From Oreocharis arfaki (lineage: Eukaryota; Chordata; Aves; Passeriformes; Paramythiidae), in contig VZRR01013710.1 of the NCBI GenBank assembly GCA_013398015.1, positions 153,586 through 217,585 on the forward strand: DNA of 64,000 bases, read 5' to 3'. The translations under genes were made by a program, and so were the position numbers. Shown here in pieces: positions 24,051 to 37,547 of this stretch (position 1 is the first letter of the stretch; the number at the start of each line of letters is the position of its first letter). The notes beneath the pieces were generated by a model. That model made no database searches and had not been told where the DNA came from. It worked only from the letters and a program-made list of their open reading frames with translations.

Positions 24051-27000
24051 GGTCTATAAAACTCAGTAAAATACGAAACCAGGACTGTTTATATTAAAGA
24101 TGGGAAGAATGTGAAGGAAAACTTGTCTTTTTTGTCTTTTCCCCTTGTTTTCCGTAACGTTGGGAAGAGGAAGAACTAGGTTAAACTGTTTGATTAAAGT
24201 CTGCTATGTGGACTGAAAAGAGTCACCTCGTTTAAGCTTCTCCCATCTGTGTGAATGAATGGGCATGCCAAGAATGAAAGCCTCGCTGCATACTTAGATT
24301 GTCATCAGCATCAGTATCCGCATTTAGATAGCTGCTGACAATTGAGAGCATGGAAAGGAGAACCCTGAAGGAGAACCCTGGCTTTACCAGAGGGTGCAGA
24401 CCCATGAAGCCGGCCTGCAGCAATGTTCCTCATCCTACAAATGTGGTTGATAGATAAAGGTTTCTATGTTTAACACAACACAATAGCAGCAGAAAGGTAT
24501 TCCCCTCAAAAAGAAAAGATTAATACATGTATTCATGTGCACACACATGTATACACACACAAAATGTATATTCTGGTGTTTTAAGACATTTCACTTGGGA
24601 TGACAGCACTGCTCCAAATGTTTCTCTTCCACAAGAAAATGGGTCATGAGTTTCTGGTTTAGTGCCTGAGAATATTCAAATGTTAATTTACTTCCAAATT
24701 TTGAGCTATAAGTACTAGCAATCCATTAATCTTAGAGATCTTATTATTTTTCTTGGAAATTTAATTTCATGCTTTCAAAAAAGGGCTCTAACCATGCATT
24801 AAATCTTGATAGTTTTACTTTTAATTCAGTTTTTAATATATTTTCCTATTTGACTTTAAGCATTACTTTTCTTGACGATAAGCCCTATGAATATTATTGT
24901 AATAATAGAACAAATGACTTTGGGAAAAGATTATGTAATTTGGCCTTCTGAAAACTCTGGGATATTGCTACAGTGCTTTTTTTTTTTTGTAGGGGGACAA
25001 ATTAATTTCATTTACACTAGGTAGAAGTACGTGGATGCACCTCTGATATAATGAGACCAGAGAAAAGAAATCAAATTATTAAAAATTATACCTCCTTTTA
25101 AGAAACATACCTTGTGTGGCTGTCAGTTCATACAAGTGCAACAAAGTGCAGTTTTTAGAAAGGCTAAATTTTATTAAACATAGTGTCATGTTGCAGTCCT
25201 GTATCCCATCTTGATTCATTGAAAATTTCCCCCATGTGCTGATCCACACCTTATTGGTGAGAATGGAATGTAAAAACAAGAGTTTAAAAGAAAAAAAGGT
25301 ACCTGCGTGTAAGGCAATATGGCAGATGAGAAATGCTCTGAGGCACTTCCCCCCAAGCAGAGCACTATTCCCACTCTGCAATTAGTGTTATCGAATCTGA
25401 CCCGGGCACTGCATATAGCATTATAAAATTTAAATTTCACATCTACATTACAGAGCAGAAGTGGCCTACAGGCTTAGCTTGAAACTTAATTTACCAACTG
25501 TCGACTTTGCTTAGCAAGTAGTGCATCCTAAATGCTGGCTCTGGATAATCTATACTGATTGACCCAATAAGAAGAAGGAAAAGGGGGATTGTATGGCTTA
25601 CATTTCAGAATACCCTCAGGTATGCATATACATCTAGAATACGCAGAAACCCCAGAATTCCATCTGGCCATGCTGCCTCAGGGGCCACATACCTTGGACT
25701 ATTTGTTTGTAACAAGGTTGTGTGACTGTCAACAAAGAATCCTGGGATATTTCCTAAAAAAGTGAAAGACAACAAGGAGTTTAAGACAGGCATTCCTATA
25801 TAAAGTATTTCAATCTTTCTCAAAATGTTTTAAAATGTGTTTTGATTCCCTAAAGAAATTTTTCTATCTTTTTTTTCCCTAATATTTTGTTCCAAGCCAG
25901 AACCACTTCTTCACAGAAATGATGAGATTTGGTTATCTGCAATAACAGCCCCTAGAACATATCACGCTTTGGAAGGAACCTGTTCCACCTACTCATCTTT
26001 ATCATTCATGCCTAAGTGTTTCAAGATGAGATGACTCTTTGGAGGAATTCAGCAGTCAAAGACTGCCTCCAGCTCAGAGAACAGGACCATTTTATTAAGA
26101 ATACACAAATCTTGAATTCTAAAGCTTTCCAAATTCTTTCCCTGCTTCCCACCACACTATTAATGCCCACAGTGACAAAGAAGACTGTTAAAACTATTGT
26201 AATCCACAAACAAGCCTTTAAACTGGCGTAAAGTCGTTTAACTCATTTGAAGTTAATTTAAACCTGTGACAGAAAAAAACCTACTACAATACTTTTAAGA
26301 CATTTTAGCCTCCCTTTTTATGAACATTTTTAATAAATATTTGCCTTTCAATATCATTCTGGTTTATTCCATCACATTTTTATGTCATTGGAAAAATAGT
26401 CATTGCATAATTCTGCTGGAAATACTTACAACTCCTTATTTGTTAACTGACTTATTTTACTGTTCAAACCAGGCTATCATTACTACCACTGATGGTTTTT
26501 AGATCACTACTTATAAAACTCGTTGAACAGACATATAAAAGGCTGGGAATAGATTATGTCTTTCCAGCAACTCTAATTCAAACTCTAAAGTTGTGAAAAT
26601 AGACAGTTTTCTAATGAAGCTGTATCCAAAATTTCACAATACAATAATTTTTTTCCCATAGAAGGAAGAAATAAAACCTAACAAAATTAGGTGACACAGA
26701 TCAAAATGAATTGCTGGTCTAGTTTTGCTATACAGTGAGGTAAAGCAGCCATCAACCCAGTTCAAATAACCACCTAACCCAGGTTTAGCACACTTTCTCT
26801 ACAACCAAAACAGCTTTGTCTCTTTGGCTACTACAAAATAAGAAAATAAGAAAATAAGAATCCCTAACAAATGGTTATCTAAGTCCTCAAGTTTCAGAGG
26901 ATAAGAGATACTAAGGATGACATCTTTTCTAAAATATCTTGGAAGAGTAAGAGAGGGAAAGGACAAAATTGTAATTGCTTTTCACAGAATGAAGGCCTTT

Positions 27001-27213
27001 AGTTTACCACTATTTCTGTTCCTCTGAAATTAGGGAGAGTTTATCATTGTCTTTAATGGGAGAAGAATTGAGACAAGGCATAGTAAGTCTGAAAACTCAA
27101 CCTATAATCTTGTTTGATGGTCTAGATTACATTCTAACAGCTGGTACAGGGAGATAAAATTCAGCCTGAACTAAATGTGGTGACGCTAATAAGCAGGAAT
27201 AATTTTGAGAATC
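24051..27213. other. Unique AT-rich sequence, no gene recognised
   Basis: Nothing beyond simple sequence is recognised: a CA-rich patch (24538-24561), T-runs near 24978-24988, and three tandem AAAATAAG units (26835-26858). Minus frames of 60-100 codons at 25079-25823 lack any domain. Confidence 0.5.
26835..26858. repeat. Octamer tandem repeat (AAAATAAG)3
   Basis: There are three perfect consecutive 8-bp units, followed by a partial one. Confidence 0.95.
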
Positions 27214-27608
27214 TGTTGGGGTAACAGGAGTTGGTGTTAGCAAAGAGTTAAACAGAACGCAGCAGCAGCAGCAGCAGCATCCCTGGTCAGTGTGTACCTG
27301 AGACAGAACTGAACGAACGAGCTTCCACGCCTACATAGAACAGCTCACCATCTCCACTAGTCCATGAAGAAACTTGGAGCAGTACACATTTTGCATTCTA
27401 CTAGCCATGGCTTTGGAGAGAACAGTAGAGGATGTCAGGAGGACTGATTTGTTGTGGAACTGGATTTGTTAACTGGAGCCTGTGCATTGTAACCAAGAGG
27501 GGCTCTTGGGAATAAAGCGGTATATACTGATGCTTCCAAATAGAACTTTAAATTTGCTTGCATGTCTGCTGGTGGGTCTCTTCCCTTCATCTGTCATGAA
27601 AATCAACA
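27214..27608 (+). mobile_element. Possible degenerate LTR with a (GCA)7 tract
   Basis: The segment starts TGTTGGGGTAAC and can be closed at ATCAACA, giving only weak TG...CA symmetry. It carries AATAAA at 27511-27516 and is slightly richer in GC than its flanks. A perfect run of seven GCA units lies at 27259-27279. I recognise no LTR family and find no target duplication, so this is a tentative call. A 74-codon plus frame (27482-27706) crosses its end and is not supported as a gene. Confidence 0.3.
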
Positions 27609-29245
27609 GAGAAAACCCTCCCAAGAACCAGGGAAGCCATCAAGGTTGGGATATAAGCGGCTGGGAAAGATATAAAACTTATGAAAAGAAACAGTCAAGA
27701 AAATAGAAACAGACAGAAAAAAAGAAACAAAAAAACCCATGTAAAACAATAAAGAACAAAATATTTCTGAAAATGATGCAATATACAAATTAAAGCAAAA
27801 GCTGATAGGATGGAGACCTAAGGAGAGTACTTTAAGCTTGAATGAATAAGCTAACAAACACATTGAGGTAAAGTAGAAGATGTCTGATACCACAATCAGA
27901 ATTCATTTTTTCGGAGAAAGAAAATTATATTTTTCTCTCTTCCTGAGGAAGTGTCTCAAACCAAATCTAGAATTTTCTAAGCAAGTATAATTCCTCTCAC
28001 CTAATGTAGGTCTGTAAAAGTGTAGCTAGTTTATGTTCATTGTTTCAGCTTTTCTTATAGCCAATATCTAGAAGTGAGCACTGTGAGGAAGCGATTCATT
28101 CATCCCATCCATAACTGAGAAACTCAGAGGGTTTTCTTGGACTAAGGGGGTTCTTGACTCTGCCCCCCAGTCTGATGCCTCTGAGCAGTAAAGATGGTCT
28201 AGACAACTATTCTATTATTCAAAATTTTCTTTGACTAAATGAAGGGTAGGTGAGATGAGCCTAATTCCTTTCCAAATTTTTACTTTCAAGAAATTTAGAT
28301 GAGATCTCCAGATATGACATTTTAGAAATCAAACAATTAGACAAATAAAGAGGGGGAGTGAAAATTCATGGTCAGAGCTACAATTCACAAATGGATTTTA
28401 AATTACCCTGGATGTGAAGCAGATACTAGCTCTATTATTTTTAATCTGCAAAGATACTTTATATGAGAATTCTCATTTTAACTTGTCTTAGATTTTGTCT
28501 AATTAAGAAGAGAGATGAGCTTAATCTCAAGTGAAGGTTTCAAAAACAAAATGTAACTAGTCAACCCAGATATAATGTCCTGAAAAAAAAATAGAAAAAG
28601 AAAATTTTCTTATCAGCTTGCAGAAACTTTGCCAGTATCCCCATTCAAATCTATTTCATCTACAAATGATCATTTCTCTTTATTGTATTTTACAGGTGGT
28701 TTATCTTCCAGGTAATCAAAAATAAAATTATTATAATTTGTAACTTTTTATGATTAATTATACATGCCTCTATGCTTCTATTTGCCTGCATGTTTATTCA
28801 GTTATAATCAAGGAGTTTTTATTGACTTTTAAAGAATATAAAAAATAATAGGCCACATATATTTAAGTATGTGAACTTTATAGCTATCATCAACTCATCA
28901 AAAAATTAGTTTAAGCCACACAAAAATGGTGCAAAAAGGCTTCTGCCTTCCTATATCATAGATTTTCCCATAGTACAGATTTTATTTTCATTCAACCTAA
29001 TGTGTAGCTCTAGAGTTGTGGAAGAAATGAGCAGCATGAAGAACTGTGACCAAGGGATTTGCTATTCTAAATGCACTAAAAAATTGCCACAAAGAACACA
29101 ATATGGGAAATGACATATATATAAATATTACTGTGTATTTCTTACATATCCTGTATATTTTAAAACAACCCTAAAATACCTCCAAAAATAATTTACTTCA
29201 AAATATATGACATTAAAAAAAAATAAGATATGGTCATAAGACAAA
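27609..29245. other. Unique AT-rich sequence, nothing recognised
   Basis: No repeat or coding signature was found. The 96-codon minus frame at 27603-27893 is hydrophobic only because of its T-rich composition. Confidence 0.5.
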
Positions 29246-29370
29246 TCATAGAATCATCGAATATGCTGAGTTTGGAAGGGACCCATTAGGATCATCCAGA
29301 ACAACTCCTGGTCCTGTACAAGACAGGCCAAGAATCATGATGGTCCCCAGAGTGTTGTCCAAATGCTTAA
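29246..29370 (-). mobile_element. CR1 LINE 3' tail fragment, minus strand
   Basis: The inverted tail TCATAGAATCATCGAATATG is followed by GGAAGGGACCCATTAGGATC, the CR1 3' block, then GTCCTGTACAAGACAGGCC and GTGTTGTCCAAATGCTT. This is the same order as the CR1 copies at 37201 and 50294, so it belongs to that subfamily. The 65-codon minus frame at 29246-29443 is a by-product. Confidence 0.9.
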
Positions 29371-31464
29371 AAATATTATTACCAGATTGTTTCTTAGGTC
29401 GCCTCATATAATTTACCTTCCTTTCAAACGTATGTGGATACAAAGCTTTATAACTCAGTTTTATGAGTTTTATCTATGTAGTTATATACATGCACACATA
29501 TGAACAGCCTCAAATATTGTAAAAATCTTTATTAGTTCCCAAACCTTTACGTAAATGTCCAGCTAATACACAAGCCAGTTTTATTCTGCCCATGTGGCTA
29601 TGACTAAGCTTGACTCATGACAGTGACAAAATATTTCCATAACAACTAGCAGAGTCTGAAATAGGAAAATGGGAAAACGATGAAAAAAGCTTATCCAATC
29701 CAGCAACTTGACAAAATAAACAGCAATGTGACAGAATGTTCATTTGCTTCATATAATTCACGGAGTCCTGATTTGGCAGCTGTTGTCAACCTAGCAGGAA
29801 TGGCATACAACCATCCCCAAGCTTCTTTATCAGTAAGATTTAAGTGGCCAGAGTGGGATAGTTTTCACTATTGCCTGGACATCAGTTCGTATTTCTCACA
29901 TTGCAGCATATTCTGGGGCAAAATAGGCTAGAGTGAAAATCAAATAATGGAGCACACTGACTAGTCTTTTTCAAATCTTTTAGACCTACCAGGGGGTTCA
30001 TAGAACAAAACAAAACAAAACAAAACTGGTAAAGATAACCTGAATTAGGATGTAGCTTGGAGGATTAAATAAGCATCATGATAACACTTCGAAACACAGA
30101 AAGTTTTCTATGCTTACAGCAGAGACCTTTCAAGGTTTCAGTCAAAATCAAACAGATTTCCCAGAGCTCTCTCTCAGTGCCTCACTCCAAGATCCCAGTG
30201 CCATGTTCCTTCAAATGAGACTCAAGCCTAGAGTGCAGTGCAATATCTTCTCATACCATTGTTTTTGCTTCCTTCTCTCTCAAGAAGCTATAAGAGTATA
30301 ATGCACATCTAGTTCCATCTTACACCCCTAGCTCAGGCATAGCCATAAGGACCTTGCTATCTCCTGTCAGTTTTCCAAGCAAAGCAAGACCTCATTCACT
30401 TGGGACTGCAGTGACCTCTAGGTAGTTGTGTGCATTGGGAAGAAAAGTAGATCACTGGTGAGCCACTCAGAACTTTTATTTGTACTTATGAATGTGTTGA
30501 GATGCTTCTGAAGAGTCTGTGTTGTCCTTCCATCTGGAGGAAAAGGCGGCTGTATTACCAAGTTCTCATTTTGGAAAGGGAGACACCATGGCCATTGCAT
30601 TTATTTTAGACTCAGATATTTTCAGTGAAATTATTTCTCACAAAGTAAAGGCTGCCTGACATTTCCTCCAGTAATCCTTTCTAAGCCTATCCAAATACCA
30701 AGATCTGGTATCTGTTCAGGGAAAATTTTGTGGACATGAGAAGGGGGAGTTGAAACATTTCAGAGTGAATGAAACTACAATTATTGAACAAAACACTTCA
30801 ATATTATATATTTCATGGCCACTTTTTGCAAACATCTAGCACAGAATAAGCTGTATCTAGGAAGCTGAAATCTGGCAGAGATGAGCTGCTTATAGGGGTG
30901 CTTTTCATAATGCTAGTAAAGCTCTGATTTAGTCATAAAGAGCTATCTAAACAGAAACTGGCATATGCAAAATAGATTTTAAAACAGAATTCTTTATACT
31001 AACTACTTCTCTTGGATATCAAAGTGAAGATTTGACCCAATAAGTGTCAAATACAGCAGGAGATTATACATGAGAAGTGTCAGATTGACTGTTGCATGAA
31101 ACCATGTACAGAAAGTGTCTTGGTTAAATCTCCCACATTCCATTTAATAATTTTGACTGTAGTCTCGTGTATAAATAACAGAAAAGAACAATGATTAGTA
31201 TTTTAAGATCTTAGCATGTGCTATGGTAAAATAGCAGTTCTTTCAAATAATTCTCATCTCTAGTGGCAGAAGACATTTTCTGAAGTGTAAGTACTGACTC
31301 CGGTGTGGATATTGACAGCAGCTGGTATGTCCCCAGATCCTTTCTTCTCACCATTTACAGCTGTGCATTTGTTGCCATTGTCCAGTGAGCAATACATATG
31401 CTGTCTGAGAATTTTGAGAGGAAATAAGAAGCTGATTCCAACAACAAATGCAATTTATAATTTA
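29371..31464. other. Unique AT-rich sequence with an (AAAAC)n tract
   Basis: The only recognisable element is four to five AAAAC units at 30005-30026. No exon-like frame was found. The 83-codon plus frame at 29680-29931 has no recognisable family. Confidence 0.5.
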
Positions 31465-31650
31465 ATCACAGAATAATTGAGATTGGAAGTGGCCTCTGGA
31501 GGTGATCTTGTCCACCCCACCTGCTGAAACAGGATCATTTAGAGCAGAGTGCCCAAGACATTGTCTAGACAGCTCTTGGAAATCTCCAAAGATAAAAATT
31601 TTACAGCCTAGGCAACATGTGTCAATGCTCAGTCACCTTCATAGAAAAAA
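31465..31650 (-). mobile_element. Diverged CR1 LINE 3' fragment, minus strand
   Basis: ATCACAGAATAATTGAGATTGG is followed by GTGGCCTCTGGAGGTGATC and GTCCACCCCACCTGCTGAAAC. It then passes through AGAGCAGAGTGCCCAAGAC to AATGCTCAGTCACCTTCATAG. This is the standard CR1 3' order in reverse, and more diverged than the neighbouring copies. The body is missing. Confidence 0.85.
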
Positions 31651-34600
31651 AGACATTAAATACATTTAATAACTTTTATTTTGAAAGGGAGAGACGCTTA
31701 CTTCTTTATGTTGAAGTGTTTTATCTCTGTGAGGGTTAAAAGATTGGTTGCTTTTGGAAAGAGATCAAGGACAATCTCTAGTTTCAGAGACTGACTCAAC
31801 TGATGACACTTTAAAATAGCAGTTTAACAACTGCTGCTGGAATTTCTTTGGGATATATATTTTAGTGGTAAAATGTACTCACTTGGTTTTCATACACATA
31901 AAATCAATATAGGATTTCAGTCATAGTGCAGCTTAAATTTAATGCATTGTTATTCTACCTCCATTGATAATGATATAATACTAAATTGAATTAACATGTG
32001 CAGCCTGTCATTGGTATTAGAACCCAGGGAAAGCATCTCAGAGGAAGCTATAAAGAAACCCAAGTTTCCCACTATGATCCACCTGTATTCTGCTCTTCTT
32101 ACAGGTGTTCCCAGACAATGGCTCATACTTGCCGAAACACAGTTCTTGTGACATGTAATAATACTCAGCCTAAATCTGTACACAAATGACCTGCTCAGCC
32201 ATCACAGAGATGTTAACTATTAAAATACTTGCATTGGATGGGAATTTCTTTTATCCCCCATGCCTAATGAAAAAGAAAGGAAAAAAAGACATGATCTCCT
32301 GTTGATTCTATTGTGTCTTGGATAATACTGACACACTTTTTAAGTCTCCGTAATAACATGTACAATGACATCTTCATAAAAGGACTACATGATATAAATT
32401 TCTTAATTAAATGTATATAACATCTCATTACTCACAGCATCACATCAACTGAAACCTGTGTTGAAATTCCTGTGCATTTCAGTGGAATTATGTTATTCCA
32501 CACTCTTAGTGAATTACTGGATGTTGGACTCTTAACAGGTTTAGTTTGTATCTAACTTACTTAGTTACCTGCCCATGTTCCATGACAAAAAGCACATGTC
32601 CAGAATGATGCCCAGCAGATAGATAATGTTAACTTTTACTATTGAAAGATCTTGAGAATGTAGTTTGTTATCTAGTTGGTACCAAAATTATACTTTCAAA
32701 TATAGGTATCATTTATGTATGCTGATATACACAGACAGGCCTTAGAATGGAATAAAAAATTCTTGCTCTGTGCCATATCTGTAAGACCATAAATGTTTGT
32801 CTTGGAATAAGTAATTTGTAATAACTAACTTAGCAGATTTCTACTACCTATGTGACAGTCTCATCTTCAAGGATTATTTAATATCTATGGACGTATAAAG
32901 TAAGCATATATCAAACACAGACTGCCAGAGATTTTATTCAAGCTGACAACAAGTATTATTGTGGATAATAAACATATCCTGCTTTTTAGGATTGCAACCA
33001 AGGATCAGCATAGCACAGAGCCCCAATATGTTAGATCCTTTTCTTGGGGAAATAGATGGGATTGTTTTTCTAAAAAGGCTCCAAGTTAAATAGTTGAAAC
33101 ATAGGCAGAAGAAAAAAGCAGACACAATAAATTATATGCTGACTGGTAACAATGTTTTAATTCACATTTCTAATAGGGTGAAGGACAGTTAGAGCTAGTT
33201 GAAGATAGACTGAAAGAAAAGGAAAAAGGAAATGAGGGGAAGTTAAAGCAATGACAAAGGGTAGAAGGGCAAATGTGGAAAATAAATTCTGAATGACATT
33301 GAAGATTAGAGCAAACAGCCAAATCAGATTAACTGAAAGTCTAGTCATAACTATGCAAGGCTTTGAATGAATAAAAATCCAAGCTTTGTTTGAGTCTGCA
33401 GCTAATATTAATAATGTTCCCTAGTGATCTTCTCAGCTGCCATCAAGATCAGTGATAATACACTATTTTGCTATATTAAGACCTGGACAATTTTCAAGAT
33501 TCATCTTTATTTAGCAGTTTTTCTCCAAACAATGATTAGGTGACTGTGCTGTCATTTAGTTTAAAGGTGTCATGAATTCCAATATAGTAGGGTACTGAAA
33601 AATTAAATGAAGATGTCCATAGCTACTTTGCACTACATGGCGTATTTTTATTAACAGCAATGGCCTTTCACAGATTAATAATCAGAAATTTACCAGGTAA
33701 GCATTACATGAGAGGTTGTCTTAATTATATATTTTTTTTTTCTCTCCAGAATACATAAAAGAATATATTTGTTCTTTTGGATAATCAAATGTGTGATTAA
33801 TGTCGCAACAGATTAAGTTATCAATTGTGAAAAATTTATCACTGTCTTGTTTGTCACATCCTTGAATTCTACATATTGAGTTAAGAATAATCCTTTACTT
33901 TAATAAGCAGAATGTCCTTTTATTTTTATTGTTGTTGTTGTTGTTATTGTTATTATTATTACTAGTTTATTTCTATGTTTCATAGAATACCTGTAACTTC
34001 TGAGAACAGCTGGTGAACAGAGGCTGGCAGTTCTTTGTTTTTCCCAGGCAGAAGGTTTAGAACATGATTCAGTTTTCACTTAGACAAAGAGGGTCCTTTA
34101 GATCCCATGGTAGAAGTGAATACTGGAATGCAGGATGCCCTGGACTCTAGTATTGATATTTTCAAGCATTACTCTGTATTCACTGTAGGACAAACAACTC
34201 TTCCTCTTAAATGAGCCTCTTAGCCGAGAAATATCAGGAGCATGCTCCCTCTTCCCCAAAATATGTCTTTTTGCTCTTGTGGGATGTTTTAAAAGGCTAT
34301 TTCCTTTAAATTGCCTCACTATTTATTTACCCATTCACTGGTAGTACTAAAAGTTTATCCCTTTCTTGTCGAGCTGCGTAATTGTTTCAAGCCTCCGCAA
34401 GATCTTTGGATTCAATCACTGGTTTCAAATAGTCTGTAAATATTTTCTTCAGCTTCTTTAAAAAATAATCTTATTCTCTGCCAAGAGTTTTAGAATAGTA
34501 CTATTAAAGAACATATACAAAGGCAGGAGAGAACAGTTGCTTTCTCAGCTTGAAATTGGTTCTGAAAGTTTTCAATCAAAGTATTTATATAAACTGCGTT

Positions 34601-35651
34601 ATGCTGGGAATTTTTTCAAATTCCTGTAAATTGCTATATACCAAATGCTAGGGAGTTTCTAAAATACTGCTTCAACCGCACCTTCTATGTAGCTGCCAGA
34701 TAAAAACTCAAACCTCTGTGGCTCTGTGTTTCCAAAGATGCTGATGAATAAGAGCTTTTCTGCAAGAAGACTGATGGGGTGCTGCTGGGGATACAGGAAA
34801 GAGTCTGGGAGGGAAAAATGCTACCTATTACTTCTTTGTATAGGCCATTGAAATAAATTGGAACACTTATAGATGTGTACAATAAACAGCCACAAAACAG
34901 GTATGTTGAAGGAAAATATTATTTTTTTAAATGTGATTTTGTTTGGCTGCTGTTTTCTTAGGAGAGCACTGGAGCCTTGTGGAATGTATTTTATTTTTAT
35001 TCATGAGAAACTGAATTAGGCAATGGGTCTGTTTCATTAAATTGGTCTGTTTCTACCACATTTTTTTATTTGTATATACTGCAAAAGATATTACTAGTTT
35101 GATTCCTCAAAAATGCCTTCCAGACTTATACATATCATTTAGTGACTTACCTTAGTTGATTTCAGTATGCAATACACAGAATAAGCTTAATCTTTCTGGT
35201 AATTTTGAGTTCCTTATTTTTAAATACTAATCAAAAATGTGTGCTATTTTCAACGTATTCAACCCTTTTTCTCACTAGTGTTGTTTTAAGTCTTAACTAA
35301 GAACTAGAGAGAGTGCTTTATGTGGCACTAACAAAAAATTATAAGGAAAATTAAAACTAATATTCAAGTTATGAATGTGTAAATATCTTAAAACCTCAAT
35401 TTAACAACCACAGAGGAGAGCCCATTGAAAATTAGGTCTCCGTCCTGAGAAATTTTGAGACTTCAGTAAGGTTTCTTTCTGTTAAAGATCAAAATGAAAA
35501 GAAAAAGAAACAGGTGAATTGATTGCAAATATTTCATTTCTCTAGCTGCGAATGTTTTAAGATGTTATTTCAAAATTTTGTATATAACTAGACAGTACTT
35601 AAAAGTTGTATTTTGACAGTAGAATCTTTTCATTGAAATAAGTCTGGAAAA
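31651..35651. other. Unique AT-rich sequence with a TTG/TTA microsatellite
   Basis: No gene or transposon is recognised. A (TTG)n passing into (TTA)n microsatellite lies at 33928-33961. Open frames here are 60-77 codons and have no known relatives. Confidence 0.5.
33928..33961. repeat. (TTG)n/(TTA)n microsatellite
   Basis: About five TTG units are followed by TTATTG and then TTA units. It is a simple trinucleotide tract. Confidence 0.9.
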
Positions 35652-36679
35652 TGTGACCTAACCGGGACATTTTGAAAGAGGACCTGCCACTTGCCACGGC
35701 CAAGCCCATTGGCAATGGTGATAGGGCCGCTGCAATAACAGATTTAAGAAAGGGAAGAAGTTGCTGCATTTCAACTTCCACAGCATTTGCAGGTAGAGAA
35801 GGGACTGAAAATATATGAGAGCAACAAATTTGCAGACACCAAGGTCAGTTAAGGAGGGGGAGGAGGTGCTCCAGGTGCCAGAACTGAGATTCCCCTGCAG
35901 CCCTTGGTGCAGTCCATGGTGAGGCAGCTGTGCCCCTGCAGCCCATGGGGGAGCAGAGATCCACCTGCAGCCCATGGAGGTGGATGCCCATAGGAGGCTG
36001 TGACCCTGTGAAAAACCTGACTGGAGAAGGTTCCTGACAGGAATTTTTTCCCAGTGGAAAGAGGAGCCCACTCTGGAGCAGGTTTGCTGGCAGGACTTGT
36101 GACCCCACAGGGGACTCACACTGGGGCAGCTTGTTACTGAAGGAGTGCACCTTGTGGAAGGAGCCCGACGATGGAACAATTTATGAAGAACTGCAGTCTG
36201 TGGGAAGGACTCATGTTGGAGAAGTTCATGGATTACTTTCTCTCATGATGGGGACCCCACAGTGGAGCAGGGGCAGAGTGTGAGGAGTTCTCTCCCAGAG
36301 AAGAAAGGAGAAGCAGAAACAACTTGTGATAGGTGAACTGACTGCATCCTCTGCTCCACGTACTCATGTGCCACTGGCAGGGAGGTGGTAGTGAAGTTAA
36401 ACCCCAGAAGAAAGAGGGTAGAATTGAGAATGTTCTTTAAAGATTTGGTTTGGTTTTTCATTTTCCTGCTCTGATTTGGTTGGTAATAAATTGAAATCAT
36501 TTCCCGAAGTAGAGTCTTTTGTCCATGATAGCAACTGGTGAGTGAACTCTCCTTGCCCTTAGCTCAACCCATGAGCCTTTCATTATATTTTCTCTCCTCT
36601 GTCCAGCTGATGAAGGCAGTGATGGCAGCTTTAGTGAGCCTTTAGCTCCTGGGCTTCCAGGCAGGGTCAACCTACCACA
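35652..36679 (+). mobile_element. Endogenous retrovirus LTR, plus strand
   Basis: This LTR of about 1.0 kb belongs to the family of the copies at 21570 and 40741. Near the left end are ACCTGCCACTTGCCACGGCC and AACAGATTTAAGAAAGGG. The middle is a series of diverged units of about 40-60 bp, each with GGAGCAG or CTGCAG plus a CCATGGGG or CCCACAGGGG-like phrase. At the right end AATAAA (36485-36490) is followed by CCCATGAGCCTTTCATTATA and the terminus GGGTCAACCTACCACA at 36664-36679. The orientation is plus. The left end (TGTGACC at 35652) is a weak TG and the usual 5' terminus may be lost. Minus frames of 173 and 101 codons (35658-36179, 35845-36150) are antisense shadows. No viral genes adjoin. 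Confidence 0.85.
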
Positions 36680-37148
36680 GTATGTTATCAAAAACATATA
36701 AGTAAAATTTTAATTATTACTACTCTGGTGATAGGAACCAGAATTACCAACGAGAAACCCAAGATGAATATGCTGAGCACAACTAAAACCAAAGTCCTAT
36801 CCTTGTGGTTTAAGGTCAGAAACATGACATCAGTATCTTCTTGATATAGAAACAAAAGGAAAAACCTTACTTTTTACCTAGCACCTTTACTTCTGAGACA
36901 TTGGCAGCAATCCAGTACTCACTGGTCTCATTTTTCTTACTGCAGACCCATTCATTTTGTTCAGTGTTCACTTCATCTAATCTGACAATCAAACTTCTCT
37001 CTAAGGGACAGCAGAGAATTAACTTTCTAACTCAGTAAGGGCGCACATTCTGAGCTGTTAGGAAAATAGTAAGTGCTAGTTAGGGAATGTGTCATAAAAA
37101 CTTCCCAAAAAAACCCAAATAGGCAATATTCCCATGGCCTGCTATCAG
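36680..37148. other. Unique sequence between LTR and duplicated CR1 segment
   Basis: This is AT-rich and unassigned. The next 52 bp to the right (37149-37200) recur as 37548-37599 after the N. Confidence 0.5.
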
Positions 37149-37546
37149 AGGAAGACTAAGAGCAGTATTTTGTCAAACAGAGCAGCAAGTGTAATAAAAT
37201 ATCACAGAATCGCAGAAAAAGCTGAATTGGAAAGGACCTATAATGATTGTGTCCAGCTCCTTGGCCCTGCATAGCACCATTCCCAAGAGTCACACCATGT
37301 GCCTGACAGTATTGTCCAAACGCCCCTTCAGCTCTGTCAGGCTTGGTGCTGTGACCACTTCCCTGGGGAGCCTGTGCCAGTGCGCAACCACCCTCTGGGT
37401 GAAGAACTTTTTTCTAATATCCAAACTGAACTGCTCCTGACACAGCTTCAGGCTATTCCCTCATGTCCTGTTCTTGGTCACTAGAGAGATCAGTGCCTGC
37501 CCTTCCCCTCATGAGGAAGTTGCAGACTGCAATGAGGTCTCTCCTC
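37149..37546. repeat. First copy of a 398-bp direct duplication
   Basis: This is identical to 37548-37945 apart from three substitutions by eye: 37218 A against 37617 T, 37239 T against 37638 C, and 37402 A against 37801 T. The copies lie head to tail with a single N (37547) between them. The duplicated segment includes 52 bp of CR1 flank plus the first 346 bp of the CR1, so it is not an independent CR1 insertion. Two allelic contig ends left unmerged in the assembly is the simplest reading. Confidence 0.95.
37201..37546 (-). mobile_element. CR1 LINE 3' end, duplicate copy cut at an N
   Basis: Starting from the inverted tail ATCACAGAATCGCAG, this holds 346 bp of a minus-strand CR1 and then stops at the N at 37547. 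It matches the start of the fuller CR1 at 37600-39175 and is probably the same locus represented twice. Plus frames of 61-65 codons here are antisense shadows that recur in the second copy. Confidence 0.9.
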
Positions 37547-37547
37547 N

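Noticed and set aside
35658..36179. 173-codon minus-strand ORF, tryptophan- and proline-rich, possibly a gene
   Set aside because: It lies wholly antisense inside the plus-strand LTR, where CTGCAG/CCATGGGG-type units keep frames open by composition. There is no protein family match.
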